The position numbers and the translations under genes were made by a program. The notes under the pieces are model-generated. The model searched no databases. It worked only from the letters and a program-made list of their open reading frames with translations, and was not told the origin of the DNA. Positions 16,948-26,202 of a DNA stretch of 34,435 bases are shown one piece after another (position 1 is the first letter of the stretch; every line of letters starts with the position of its first letter). The DNA lies in contig MESE01000099.1 in NCBI GenBank assembly GCA_001770855.1, positions 1 through 34,435 on the forward strand. Reading direction: 5' to 3'. This stretch comes from Burkholderiales bacterium RIFCSPLOWO2_02_FULL_57_36 (GTDB lineage Bacteria; Pseudomonadota; Gammaproteobacteria; Burkholderiales; Burkholderiaceae_D).

Positions 16948-18369
16948 TCAAGCGCGGCCATAGCGGTCTTGCAGCCGCACAATGTCGTCTTCGCCCAGAT
17001 ATCCGCCGGATTGAATTTCTATCAGTTCCAGAGGCACTTTTCCCGGGTTCTCAAGCGAATGCACAACGCCCACCGGGATATAGGTGGATTGATTTTCGGT
17101 AAGTAAATATTCCTTGTCGCCATTCGTGATTTTTGCGGTGCCGCACACTACGACCCAATGTTCCGCGCGGTGATGGTGCATTTGCAGCGACAGCTTTGCT
17201 CCTTGCTTTACGGTAATGCGCTTGACCTGAAAGCGCTGCCCGTTTCCAATCGAGTCGTACGATCCCCAAGGCCGAAAAATCTCGCGGTGCTGGGTTGCTT
17301 CAGTGCGCTGGGTATCGAGCAGACCCGCGACCAGCTTTTTGGTGTCCTGTGCATATTCGGCATCCATGACCAGCACTGCATCGGCGGTTTCTATGATGGC
17401 GATATTTTTCAAGCCCACTGCGGCAACCAGGCGCGTGGTGCCGTGTATCAGACAGTCTTCACAATCCTGTACCTGGATATCGCCTCTGATGGCATTGTTG
17501 TCGGCATCCTTATCCGCGACTTCCCAGACCGACGCCCAGGAGCCGATGTCGCTCCAATTGGCGCTCAATGGAATCATCGATGCACGGTCGGTACGTTCCA
17601 TGACCGCGTAATCGATTGCCTTGTCCGGACTTGCCGCATAAGACTGCGTATCCAGCCGGACGAAGTCGAAGTCCTTCTTTGCCAATGCCACGGCGCTGCG
17701 GCAGGCTTCGACGATCTTCGGTTCATGGCGCGACAATTCCTCGATATAGCGGCTGGCCCGAAACAGGAACATGCCGCTGTTCCAGTAATAATTTCCACTC
17801 TTGACGTATTGCTCCGCCGTGGCGCGATTTGGTTTCTCCACGAATTCCAGTACCGGCTGCGCCACTTTTGTTTCGGTGGATTCGGCGCGGATATAGCCAT
17901 AGCCGGTTTCAGGACCGGTCGGCTTGATTCCGAACGTCACCAGGTCGCCGGCGCTTGCCGCTTCCCGGGCAAAATGGATTGCGGTGCAAAAGGTGTCATG
18001 GTCCTTGATGACGTGATCCGACGGCAACACCAGCAGCAATGGGTCCTCGTTTTTGGATAATGCGTACAACGCGGCGCTCGCAATCGCCGGCGCCGTATTG
18101 CGTCGCATCGGCTCGAGAAGAATCTGCGCATCGTCGATGCCGATCTCGCGCATTTGTTCGGCGGCGACAAAGCGCGACGATTCATTGCACACCAACAGAG
18201 GGGCGCCGACTTCTTCGATTCCGCTCAGTCTTCGCACTGTCTGCTGCAACAGGCTTTCCTTGCCGAGCAAACGCAGGAATTGCTTGGGATATGTTTCACG
18301 CGAAAGAGGCCACAGGCGTGTGCCGGAACCTCCGCAAAGAATGACGGGAATCAATGGTGAATTGCTCAT
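16948..18369 (-). CDS. manC: Mannose-1-phosphate guanylyltransferase / mannose-6-phosphate isomerase
   Basis: A bifunctional enzyme producing GDP-mannose for Gmd. The N-terminal nucleotidyltransferase has GGSGTRLWPLSR at 13-24, YPKQFL at 27-32 and a FVEKP motif. The C-terminal type II isomerase cupin carries QMHHHRAEHWVVVCGTA and ends GGYLGEDDIVRLQDRYGR. The 473-residue length matches this class (about 470-480). The ATG at 18369 (MSNSPLIPVILCGG) is preferred to one 26 codons upstream, which would read through the gmm stop region. It follows gmm by 11 bases. A phosphomannomutase (manB) is needed to link its two activities and is not in the window. Confidence 0.96.
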   Translation of the reverse strand: MSNSPLIPVILCGGSGTRLWPLSRETYPKQFLRLLGKESLLQQTVRRLSGIEEVGAPLLVCNESSRFVAAEQMREIGIDDAQILLEPMRRNTAPAIASAALYALSKNEDPLLLVLPSDHVIKDHDTFCTAIHFAREAASAGDLVTFGIKPTGPETGYGYIRAESTETKVAQPVLEFVEKPNRATAEQYVKSGNYYWNSGMFLFRASRYIEELSRHEPKIVEACRSAVALAKKDFDFVRLDTQSYAASPDKAIDYAVMERTDRASMIPLSANWSDIGSWASVWEVADKDADNNAIRGDIQVQDCEDCLIHGTTRLVAAVGLKNIAIIETADAVLVMDAEYAQDTKKLVAGLLDTQRTEATQHREIFRPWGSYDSIGNGQRFQVKRITVKQGAKLSLQMHHHRAEHWVVVCGTAKITNGDKEYLLTENQSTYIPVGVVHSLENPGKVPLELIEIQSGGYLGEDDIVRLQDRYGRA

Positions 18370-18380
18370 GATGAGGTCAG

Positions 18381-18902
18381 TTAAAAATAAGCTTTTGTGT
18401 AAGCGTGCACATCCGGGTGCCGCGTTATCCGGTCCGGATGCATCCATTGATATAGGCTGTGTTGCTGATGCGGAAGTCGCAGCGCTTCCGGCGTGATTCG
18501 CAGCCGATAGGCAAGCACCACGTAATGCGTGCTTGCCTCCGCCGTGCCATTGAAATTTGTGTCGTAAAAATGTTCATAAACGCCGGCCAGCCGATGCCTG
18601 TTTCTCTGCACCCGCAAGCCAAGTTCATCTCGCGCGATGCGGGCGAATGCGGCATCCAGCGACTCGTTCTTGCGGATCCGGCCTCCCGGAACAAACCAAT
18701 ATCCCTTTGCCGGCGGGTTGTTGCGCAAACCGAGTAGTACCGCGCCCTGCGCATCTTCGGCAATCAGGTCGATTGCTATCAGCGGCGCATTCGCCACGAC
18801 TGTGGCGAAGGTATCTGTTGGAAGCGGTGCGGCCTGCGCGGAGGGCGGTCGACCCGTGGCGCTATCGCGATCGAGTGTGAGAACAGAATTTTCAATATGC
18901 AT
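18381..18902 (-). CDS. gmm: GDP-mannose mannosyl hydrolase (Nudix)
   Basis: Hydrolyses GDP-mannose to GDP and mannose, a likely control on the GDP-mannose/GDP-fucose pool. The 173-residue protein contains PLIAIDLI at 40-47, LLGLRNNPPAKGYWFVPGG at 56-74 and a shortened Nudix box GRIRKNESLDAAFARIARDELGL (74-96). The last part departs from the usual R-E-x-x-E-E box, as is known for the Gmm subfamily. HFYDTNFNGT and THYVVLAYRLR near 111-134 also match. It has about 23 extra N-terminal residues compared with the E. coli form as I recall it. Its start overlaps the wcaJ-like stop by 11 bases, so it is probably coupled to it. In colanic acid loci gmm also sits beside fcl and manC. Confidence 0.9.
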   Translation of the reverse strand: MHIENSVLTLDRDSATGRPPSAQAAPLPTDTFATVVANAPLIAIDLIAEDAQGAVLLGLRNNPPAKGYWFVPGGRIRKNESLDAAFARIARDELGLRVQRNRHRLAGVYEHFYDTNFNGTAEASTHYVVLAYRLRITPEALRLPHQQHSLYQWMHPDRITRHPDVHAYTKAYF

Positions 18903-20298
18903 TGTTGCCGGTCCATCCTTTAAAGGCAGTCCAGACGATGATTTTCACATCCATCCACAGCGACCAATTCTGGATGTAATGCAAATCGAATTGCACGCGT
19001 TTGGCCATCTTGTCCACGGTATCGGTTTCACCACGGTAGCCATGGATCTGGGCCCAGCCGGTAATGCCGGGTTTGACCCGATGGCGCAACATGTACATCT
19101 CCAGCTTTTCCTTGTATATGTCGTTATGCTGCAGTGCATGCGGCCTCGGTCCGACCACTGACATGTCGCCCATCAGCACATTAATGAATTGGGGTAGTTC
19201 ATCAAGGCTGGTGCGACGCAAAAAACGGCCGATCGACGTAATGCGAGGATCGTCCTGAGTAGCCTGTTTCACCATGCCGTCCTCTTGATGCAGCTTCATG
19301 GTGCGGAATTTGTATACATTGAATTTCTTGCCGTTGAGGCCAAGCCGCGGCTGCTTGAAAAAAATCGGCCCGGGCGACGAAAACCTGATGCCAATCGCGA
19401 TTACGATGAACAATGGAACCAGCAGAATCAATGCGCCGATGGAAAACGCCTTGTCGAACAAGTCTTTCGCAATGCCGCTAACACCGCCCGATACCGGTTG
19501 GTTCAGCTCGACTGCAGGAAGACCGAGAAAATTGATGAATTTGTTGCTGAGAATTTGCATGCTCATCGTGTCCGGCACCCAGCGGATATCAACCAGGGAA
19601 TTACGCAGCAGGTACTGAAGCGTCTGTAGTTGCGCCGATGCGCTCAAAGGCAGCGTGATCCATATTTCATGGATGTCTTTTTTCTCGACGTAATCGCAGA
19701 TTTCTTCCAGTGTGTCGATTTTTTCCACCGATGGATCGGTGATGTCCGCGCAATTTTCCATTCCGGCATGCACCGCCTTTACGTCATAGCCGTACCAATG
19801 TTGCTGCGATGCGCGCCTGTGCATTTCCTGGCCGGTCGGGCCATAGCCGACAATGACAACCCGCTTGCTGTTCAATCCCTTCTCGCGCAGGTAATGCAGA
19901 CCGGAATACAGGAGTGCCCGGGAAATCATCAGCAATGCAGTACCGGTAAGAAACCAGTAAAACACCCACAAGCGCGATAGGTCGCCGGCCTGATGAATCA
20001 GGAAGCTGAACACCACTCCGATCAGCAATACCGCTGCCCACGCGCTGGCCACATGCATGAACATGGGCAGTTTCGAACGCCCGCGCCAGGATGCATATAC
20101 TTCGAATTGAGGGAAAAGCAGAAAAGCGAGGCCGCAGCAAAAATAGAGAAGAACCGTATGAATCGGTACAGCTTCGCTTAACGGCGAACTGAACCTCATC
20201 AAATGCGCAAGATGACCGGCGAACCAAAGCGCAACGACATCCATGATGCGCATCGAAAATTCTAATCGGGAAGAGTGTCTGAGAATTAGGTCTTGCAT
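18892..20298 (-). CDS. wcaJ: Undecaprenyl-phosphate glucose phosphotransferase (WcaJ-like)
   Basis: Initiates repeat-unit synthesis by moving a hexose-1-phosphate, probably glucose, from UDP-sugar to undecaprenyl phosphate at the inner membrane. The 468-residue protein has four N-terminal hydrophobic segments within about residues 18-132, a nucleotide-binding-like domain with VVIVGYGPTGQEMHRR at 147-162, a further membrane segment SIGALILLVPLFIVIAIGI near 291-309, and a catalytic bacterial sugar transferase domain (Bac_transf). That domain has SPGPIFFKQPRLGLNGK, KFRTM, RRTSLDELPQFINVLMGDMSVVGPRPH and KPGITGWAQ. The ATG at 20298 has a weak ribosome binding site. As first gene of the minus-strand precursor block it should be driven from the divergent region at 20299-21133. 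It is the only initiating enzyme in the window. Confidence 0.93.
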   Translation of the reverse strand: MQDLILRHSSRLEFSMRIMDVVALWFAGHLAHLMRFSSPLSEAVPIHTVLLYFCCGLAFLLFPQFEVYASWRGRSKLPMFMHVASAWAAVLLIGVVFSFLIHQAGDLSRLWVFYWFLTGTALLMISRALLYSGLHYLREKGLNSKRVVIVGYGPTGQEMHRRASQQHWYGYDVKAVHAGMENCADITDPSVEKIDTLEEICDYVEKKDIHEIWITLPLSASAQLQTLQYLLRNSLVDIRWVPDTMSMQILSNKFINFLGLPAVELNQPVSGGVSGIAKDLFDKAFSIGALILLVPLFIVIAIGIRFSSPGPIFFKQPRLGLNGKKFNVYKFRTMKLHQEDGMVKQATQDDPRITSIGRFLRRTSLDELPQFINVLMGDMSVVGPRPHALQHNDIYKEKLEMYMLRHRVKPGITGWAQIHGYRGETDTVDKMAKRVQFDLHYIQNWSLWMDVKIIVWTAFKGWTGNNAY

Positions 20299-21133
20299 GC
20301 GAAGTAAACTTTCAAAGCTGCGGCAGCTTCCAAAATGCGATGTGCGAAATCTGGGGGGCCGAAATTTTTGTGTCTAAATCATAGTAATCATTTAATTTGT
20401 TATTAAATTGCAAATTGATCCTTGCTTGAGGCCGGTCAAACGCGTGGACGCACTACGTCAATCTTCTGTTTGATCGGCCCCACAAATGACAAAAATGTAG
20501 TGCCGCGATAAGTTAAGCGGCGTACATGAATTGCTCCTGCATGAATGCAGTCGATTGATGTGATTGATCTGCGCGGCAGTGTTTGCGGCGCTGTTTCAGC
20601 GGCATGTTGGAACGTTAAACGGCTGGTGAGGAACAGGAACGGCGTCGTCGCTTCGAGGCGCGAATGTTAATTCGGTTGTCGAGAGTGGCATGGAAAAATC
20701 GATACCGCAGCAAGTGGAAATGTTAAATATCTCTTCGGGACGGGAACAGCATCGCGACACAATCCGTGGTTCGACAACGCGCGAAAATCGGTCGGAAGAA
20801 ATCGGTTGACCATATCCGCGCCGGTTCCGGCCATGCCGTCGACATGCCGCGATCCGCCGCACGCGTACGCATTTTCTTCCGTTGAATCACGTTTTCTCGA
20901 CGCGCGCACCGGTTGCAAATCATGGGTATGCAATTCGTTTGTTCTTTGTCAAACGTCGCCCTGCGATTCGCGTCTTTAATGATTGCTTAACTCCATCAGC
21001 AGATCAAAATACACATTGGCGCGAAAAAAATGCGTGCCGATGGAGGGCATTGGGGGTGAGGCAGAACCCGCGCCAGGCGTGCTGGATGGAAGAGTTGCAC
21101 CGTTGAAGCCGCATCAATTTCACGAGATTGTCC
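20299..21133. promoter_or_regulatory. 835-base divergent regulatory region between wcaJ and epsF
   Basis: Both main operons start from this stretch, so it is the control point of the locus. It holds a long inverted repeat at 20430-20479, a small stem GCCGC/GCGGC at 20502-20521 and an AT-rich block at 20380-20420 suited to a minus-strand promoter. I found no convincing gene; several frames of 60-90 codons have no ribosome binding site or family likeness. A TGGC...TGC pair near 21016-21032 has the wrong spacing for sigma-54. No exact promoter is claimed. Confidence 0.6.
20430..20479. promoter_or_regulatory. Long inverted repeat, possible operator or RNA hairpin
   Basis: GGCCGGTCAAAC (20430-20441) is the reverse complement of GTTTGATCGGCC (20468-20479) at 11 of 12 positions, with 26 bases between. 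It lies 132-181 bases upstream of the wcaJ-like start, within the divergent control region. It could be a dyad for a dimeric regulator or a leader hairpin of the minus-strand transcript. Confidence 0.55.
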
Positions 21134-22534
21134 ATGACGCTTTCCCAATTTCTACTGATCTTGCGCGCGCGTCGCAAGATCATCCTAGTCACGATGCTTT
21201 TGATTGCCTCGGCTGCGATGATCGCCAGCCTGATCATTCCGAAAGCATACAAGTCAGCCGCAACCGTAGTGCTCAACCCCGGCGTGGATCCTGTGACGGG
21301 CAATGCGCTGCCCGGACAACTGATGCCGAGCTACCTGGCGACCCAGGTCGGCGTCATCGGCAGCAAGAACGTGGCGCTGAAGGTAGTGCGCGACGCGGAG
21401 CTCGAGCAAGTCGCGGAAAACCGCGAGAAATTCGAAGACGCCACCGATGGCAGGGGCAACCTGGCCGACTGGCTGGCTGAACGGCTGCTCAAGAAACTCG
21501 ACGTGGCGCCGACCCGTGAAAGCAATGTCATCGATGTCGCATTCACGGATGAGGATCCGCAGCGCGCCGCGGCGATCGCGAATGCGTTTGCCGCGGCCTA
21601 TCAGCAGACCAACATGGAATTGCGGCTTGAACCCGTCAGGCGGGCATCGGCTTATTTCAATGACCAGATCAAGATGCAGCGCGAGCGGCTGGAAGCGGCG
21701 CAGGACCGGCTATCGACGTATCAGCGGGAAAAGGGGATCGCAAACCTGGACAACAGTTTCGATGTGGAGACGGTGCGACTCAATGAACTTTCCACCCAGC
21801 TTGTGACGGTGCAGAACCAGTTGATGGAGGCGAATTCTCGCCGCGGCCAGGCCAATGGCGCCGGTTCGGCCAACTCACCCGACGTGTTGGCCAATCCGAT
21901 GATTCAGCACCTCAAGCTGGCGCTCGCGCAGGCTGAAACAAAGCTGTCGCAGGTCGCCGAGCGCTATACCAGCAGTCATCCCCGATATGAAGAGGCGAGC
22001 GCCGAGGTAAACAAGCTGCGCGCCGAACTGCGCAACAATACCCAGGCGACCGCCAAAGGGCTGGCCAGGAGTGCCGTGATTGCCGAGCAGCGCGAAGCCA
22101 AATTGAGTGCCGCGCTCGATGCGCAAAAGATGAAAGTGCTGGATCTTAATCGCGCGCGCGATGAACTCAATTTGTTGAGCAAGGAAGTCGAAAGCGCGCA
22201 AAGAGCGTACGACAACATTCTGCAGCGCCTGTCGCAATCCAGTATCGAAGGCCAGTCAAGTCAATCGGAGGTCACGATACTCAGCAAGGCGGTGGCGCCA
22301 TTCAAGGCAGTCAGGCCGAAGCCGCTGCTCTATCTGGCGCTGGCCTTGTTCGGCGGTGCATTGCTCGGACTGGGCCTCGCCATGCTGGCCGAGATGCATG
22401 ACCGCCGCGTCCGCACCATTGTCGACTTGACGGATGTATTACAGGCGCCGGTACTTGGCACCATCGACTGGGGACCGCCGCGCCGCACACCGCTTGCGCT
22501 GCCTCGATGGTCGCGCCCGATGCTGTCCAACTGA
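21134..22534 (+). CDS. epsF: Chain-length determinant protein EpsF (PCP family)
   Basis: An inner-membrane polysaccharide co-polymerase that sets chain length with the polymerase. The 466-residue protein has an N-terminal membrane segment near 15-36, a periplasmic region with long coiled-coil helices (about 165-375, rich in Gln, Arg, Glu and Ala, for example LEAAQDRLSTYQREKGI), and a second membrane segment near 400-423 (LLYLALALFGGALLGLGLAML). The short cytoplasmic tail has VRTIVDLTDVLQAPVLGTI. This is the Wzz/GNVR arrangement, and the match to EpsF of methanolan-type clusters is good. ATG 21134 is chosen over the in-frame TTG two codons earlier. It is the first gene of the plus-strand operon, seven bases before epsG. 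Confidence 0.88.
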   Translation: MTLSQFLLILRARRKIILVTMLLIASAAMIASLIIPKAYKSAATVVLNPGVDPVTGNALPGQLMPSYLATQVGVIGSKNVALKVVRDAELEQVAENREKFEDATDGRGNLADWLAERLLKKLDVAPTRESNVIDVAFTDEDPQRAAAIANAFAAAYQQTNMELRLEPVRRASAYFNDQIKMQRERLEAAQDRLSTYQREKGIANLDNSFDVETVRLNELSTQLVTVQNQLMEANSRRGQANGAGSANSPDVLANPMIQHLKLALAQAETKLSQVAERYTSSHPRYEEASAEVNKLRAELRNNTQATAKGLARSAVIAEQREAKLSAALDAQKMKVLDLNRARDELNLLSKEVESAQRAYDNILQRLSQSSIEGQSSQSEVTILSKAVAPFKAVRPKPLLYLALALFGGALLGLGLAMLAEMHDRRVRTIVDLTDVLQAPVLGTIDWGPPRRTPLALPRWSRPMLSN

Positions 22535-22541
22535 GGTGTCC

Positions 22542-23417
22542 ATGAATCCAGCCATGCTTTCCGTTCCCGACGCTTTGAAACGTGCAGGCGACAATCAGAC
22601 GATAGGAAAAATTCTTCTGCAATTGGGCAAGCTTACGCCGGAAGACGCCGAGCGCGTATCGCACTACCAGAAGGAGTGCGGCCTGCGTTTCGGCGAGGCG
22701 GCGCAGTCGCTCGGCCTGGTCAGTGAAGCGGATGTCCGCATGGGACTGGCGCGTCAGTTCGATTACCCGTATCTGGAACCGGGGGAAGGCGCTTATCCGA
22801 TCGAACTGGTCGCGGCCTACCAGCCATTCAGCCCGCAGGTGGAAGTAATGCGGTCGGTGCGCAGCGAGCTGCTGTTGAGATGGTTCGATGCGGGGCACAA
22901 ATCGCTGGCGGTGGCCGGCATCGATTCGGGCGACGGCACAAGCTTTTTCATGGCCAATCTCGGGCTGGTGTTTTCACAGATGGGAAAGAGAACGCTGCTG
23001 ATCGACGCCAACCTGCGCAGCGCCCGCCTGCACCAGATATTCGGGCTGCATGCCAGGCAGGGGCTGTCGGACTTGCTGGTCGGACGCGCCGGCATTGAAA
23101 GCATTGCACGCGTGGATTCTTTTTCGAACCTGTACGTGCTGACGGCAGGGACAACTCCGCCCAACCCGCAGGAATTGATCAGCCATCCATCGTTCGGCAA
23201 GGTTCAGGAAAACGTTGCCTCCCGTTTCGATGTCACCCTGATCGATACCTCGGCGTTCGCGGTCGGCGCCGATGCGCTGCAGGTGGCGGCGAAGGTAGGC
23301 GGCGTGCTGCTGCTGATCCGCAAGGATAAGACCGCGCTTGCCCAGGTCGATGCCATCGGCAAAAAGCTGGCGCACATCGGTGTTCCCGTGGTCGGTTCCG
23401 TGCTGGTCAATTTCTAA
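22542..23417 (+). CDS. epsG: EpsG-type chain-length ATPase/kinase with degenerate P-loop
   Basis: Partner of EpsF. The 291-residue protein has an N-terminal MshEN/GspE_N-like domain near 19-78 (IGKILLQLGKLTPEDAERV, FGEAAQSLGLVSEADV) and a BY-kinase-like ATPase domain from about 98. Key sites deviate: Walker A reads GIDSGDGTS at 126-134, with Thr where Lys (or Arg in many EpsG) is expected; Walker A-prime is LLIDANLR, with Asn for the second Asp; Walker B is TLIDTSAF. The chain ends at VGSVLVNF with no tyrosine cluster. GAGGTG overlapping the epsF stop supports ATG 22542; translation is coupled. It may be a structural or regulatory partner with weak or no kinase activity. Confidence 0.87.
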   Translation: MNPAMLSVPDALKRAGDNQTIGKILLQLGKLTPEDAERVSHYQKECGLRFGEAAQSLGLVSEADVRMGLARQFDYPYLEPGEGAYPIELVAAYQPFSPQVEVMRSVRSELLLRWFDAGHKSLAVAGIDSGDGTSFFMANLGLVFSQMGKRTLLIDANLRSARLHQIFGLHARQGLSDLLVGRAGIESIARVDSFSNLYVLTAGTTPPNPQELISHPSFGKVQENVASRFDVTLIDTSAFAVGADALQVAAKVGGVLLLIRKDKTALAQVDAIGKKLAHIGVPVVGSVLVNF

Positions 23418-23559
23418 CGAGGCAAACAGACATAACAGGAAACTCTGGAAACACCATGCACCAATCGGCAATATCATCGTCAGGGTCCCTGTATCGAGTC
23501 AGGCATGTTTCGTACGTCCGGGCAAGCGCGGCGGCCGCGCCTGGTTCCCTGGATTCGCC

Positions 23560-24852
23560 ATGATGGTTCTTCGCAAGGCATTGGTTGACCAGCGATTGCT
23601 GGCATTGACCGACCAGGGTGTCGTTTCTGCAGGAAACTTCCTCACGCTGCTGTACATCGGACGTCAATTGCCGTCCGAAGATTTCGGCCTGTTCAGCCTG
23701 GCGATGATGGGAACGCTATTCCTGGCAAACATGCATCGCGCGCTGTTTACACAGCCATTGAACATTCTCGGCGCCGCGGAGGAACCCTCGCAACTCGGCG
23801 GCCGGGTATTGGCGCTGCTGCGCGCGCATCTGCTGGCGATTCCGTTGGCCATCGCGTTTCTGATCATCTTGTCCCTGGGGTTTTTTCCGCAAAAAGCGCT
23901 GCTGTTCGGATGCGCCGCGTATATCGGTTGCTTCTTCATGCAGGAAATGCTGCGCCGGTACTGGTACACCGAAGATCGGATCGATCTCGCGCTGGGCAAC
24001 GACGTGGTCAGCTATGGTGGACAACTGCTGGTACTGGTGCTGGCCGACATGGTGTGGAAGATCGATGGGTCGAGCACGTTTCTCATCATGGCTGCGACAT
24101 CGCTGGCGGCGTTTCTTCTCGGCCTGCGCAAAATGAAAATTCCGGCTGCCACGGCACATCGTCCGGCCGGGGACATTCTGTTGCAACACTGGACGCTGTC
24201 GAAGTGGCTGATGCTGACGGTACTGGCAGTCTGGGGAGCCAGCCAGATTTATCCTTTCCTGCTGTCACCGCTGGGGCCGGTCGCAGTGGCTTCCTTCGCC
24301 GCCTGCCGCAACCTGCTCAATGCCATGGGCGTGGTGATCCAAAGCGTCGCAAATTATCTGCCGGTGCGCGCAGCCGCGCTGTTACACCAGCACGGCAAGA
24401 ACTCGTTCCGCCGTCACCTGCTGCGCAACCTCGGGCGGTCGAGCCTGTTCGGCGCGCTCTTCGTGCTGGCCGTGCTGCTGTCTTCCGATGCGCTCATGCA
24501 TGCAACCTACGGCGGCACCTACGATGCGGCGGCCCCCTTGCTGCGCATCCTGGCGGTAGGCACATTCTTTTCGCTGATCGGCACGGTGCTGGGCGCGTAT
24601 TCGCTGGCGATGGAAGATTCACGTTCCAGTTTCCTCGCCAACCTCGGCGCGACCGGGTTTACTTTCACCGTTGGATTGTGGCTGATCCAGGCCCACGGCA
24701 TCAGCGGTGCGGCCGCGGCGACAACGCTCAGCGTGGCCGTGTCGATGCTGTTGCAGGGTTATCTGGTGTTCCTGCGGCTGAATAAATTGCCCAATGGCGT
24801 GGCCGGCAGTGCGCCATTGGTTGCGCGCCAGGAGGCACCGGTCGATGCGTAG
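23560..24852 (+). CDS. Second Wzx-type flippase
   Basis: A polytopic membrane protein of about 430 residues with roughly twelve hydrophobic segments. Near the N-terminus it reads DQGVVSAGNFLTLLYIGRQLPSEDFGLFSLAMMG (about 15-48), the opening of polysaccharide-transport MOP family proteins, in which one residue set lines the first helices. It would flip a lipid-linked repeat for the plus-strand operon. The start is uncertain: ATG 23560 and 23563 are adjacent, neither has a clear ribosome binding site, and 142 bases separate it from epsG. The frame continues open upstream into epsG, but those codons do not look like protein. It shares little sequence with the flippase at 5520-7022. Confidence 0.8.
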   Translation: MMVLRKALVDQRLLALTDQGVVSAGNFLTLLYIGRQLPSEDFGLFSLAMMGTLFLANMHRALFTQPLNILGAAEEPSQLGGRVLALLRAHLLAIPLAIAFLIILSLGFFPQKALLFGCAAYIGCFFMQEMLRRYWYTEDRIDLALGNDVVSYGGQLLVLVLADMVWKIDGSSTFLIMAATSLAAFLLGLRKMKIPAATAHRPAGDILLQHWTLSKWLMLTVLAVWGASQIYPFLLSPLGPVAVASFAACRNLLNAMGVVIQSVANYLPVRAAALLHQHGKNSFRRHLLRNLGRSSLFGALFVLAVLLSSDALMHATYGGTYDAAAPLLRILAVGTFFSLIGTVLGAYSLAMEDSRSSFLANLGATGFTFTVGLWLIQAHGISGAAAATTLSVAVSMLLQGYLVFLRLNKLPNGVAGSAPLVARQEAPVDA

Positions 24853-24909
24853 ACATTTTTTGATCTGTCTTGTACCGGTTTGCCGGTTTTTCTTGCAAGG
24901 GAAGATCCG

Positions 24910-26202
24910 ATGGCGGTAAACATGCAGGCCGGCTCGATCGGCCAGATCCCGCGCGCCGGCGGCGCCATGCTGGTAATGACGGATTACGTCTTCCTGATCG
25001 CACTCGGACTTGCGATGCTGGTTGCGGTCGACCCGTTCGAGGTGGATCTCGAACGTCGAATCCAGACCAAGCACCTGCCGATGCTGCTGGCGCTGTCATC
25101 GCTGATCCTGGCCATGGTCGGTGCGCGGATATTCCGCTGGCAACAGAAGCGGCCCTCTTCGCTGCCGGTACTGGCTCCTTTGCTGCTGCTTGCAGCATTC
25201 GTCATCACCGGCGGGTTGTACGCCCGCGTTCAACTCGGCATCCAGAACAGTTTCCTGGTGGCCGGCCTGTACATGCTGGCCGCCCCGATGGCCGCCGCGG
25301 TCCTGCTCCGATGCGAGCCGCTGGTACGGGTGCGTATGCTGCATGCATACTTCGTCATGCTGATCGCGGCAGGCGTGGTGGTATTCGCCGGCCTCGCGGC
25401 GAACTATGGGGTGCGCCAGGTCTACCATGAACTCGAATACCTGTTTCCGCCGCTGGCGGTGCTGTGCGCTTTCCTGATCAAGCGTGCCTGGCTGCGCTGG
25501 ACCGGCGTACTGTTTTTTCTGCTGTTTGCCGTGATGTTCAAGAAAAATACCGGTTACATCACGGGCCTGCTGGCGGCAGCTTACCTGGTCGCATTCTACT
25601 TCTGGCCGCAGTGGTCCAGGCACGACGCATTGCGCCGTCTCACCAAGGCGCATTGGCTGCTGATCGGCACGATGACGCTGGCGGTTTTGGCAGCTTATGT
25701 GATCGCCAATCGCGACCAGTATCTGCCAAGCGGCAATCCTGCATACCGCATGGTCACCTACGAGGCGGCGTGGCGGCGGTTCCAGGATTCGCCGCTGATC
25801 GGTACCGGGTTCGCCGGCGCCGCATCGGAAAAATTCACCGCGTTCGATACCGGCGTGGGGAATAATGTGCTGCCCAGCCATAGCGACATCCTTGACATCT
25901 TCGCGCATGGAGGGTTGCTCGGCGTCTCGCTCTGGCTATGGGCGCTGCTGCGGGTGGCGCGCCTGACGCTCGGCACGGTGCTGCGCGCGCGCTGGCGGTC
26001 GCATGTGCTTACACCGTATGCGCATGCGCTGGCCTGCATGTCGCTGGCCGGCGTGCTGACCTATGCGTTCAATCCCATCATGCTTCAACCCGCCAAGTCG
26101 CTGCTGCTGTGGGGGTCTTTAGGTTTCCTGGTCGCGATTGCACTGACGATCCGTCAGGAGCAAAAGGCGGAGAACCAGAACCGGCTCGGGGGGCGAGCAT
26201 GA
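24910..26202 (+). CDS. Second Wzy/O-antigen ligase-like polymerase
   Basis: An inner-membrane protein of 430 residues with about ten to twelve hydrophobic helices. A motif SHSDILDIFAHGGLLG near residues 321-336 matches the HSxxL...GGxxG pattern of the O-antigen ligase/Wzy_C family and follows a polar loop (about 265-320). Likely a periplasmic polymerase for units exported by the adjacent flippase. ATG 24910 follows AGGGAAG with six-base spacing; an in-frame TTG ten codons earlier is a poorer start. Its stop overlaps the next gene's start (ATGA at 26199-26202), so the two are coupled. Ligase and polymerase cannot be told apart from sequence alone. Confidence 0.83.
   Translation: MAVNMQAGSIGQIPRAGGAMLVMTDYVFLIALGLAMLVAVDPFEVDLERRIQTKHLPMLLALSSLILAMVGARIFRWQQKRPSSLPVLAPLLLLAAFVITGGLYARVQLGIQNSFLVAGLYMLAAPMAAAVLLRCEPLVRVRMLHAYFVMLIAAGVVVFAGLAANYGVRQVYHELEYLFPPLAVLCAFLIKRAWLRWTGVLFFLLFAVMFKKNTGYITGLLAAAYLVAFYFWPQWSRHDALRRLTKAHWLLIGTMTLAVLAAYVIANRDQYLPSGNPAYRMVTYEAAWRRFQDSPLIGTGFAGAASEKFTAFDTGVGNNVLPSHSDILDIFAHGGLLGVSLWLWALLRVARLTLGTVLRARWRSHVLTPYAHALACMSLAGVLTYAFNPIMLQPAKSLLLWGSLGFLVAIALTIRQEQKAENQNRLGGRA

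Noticed and set aside
21016..21032. TGGCGCG...TGC as a sigma-54 site before epsF
   Set aside because: The distance between the GG and GC elements is two bases too long.
20882..21106. 74-codon plus-strand frame in the wcaJ-epsF gap
   Set aside because: No ribosome binding site, no domain, and mixed composition; treated as noncoding regulatory DNA.
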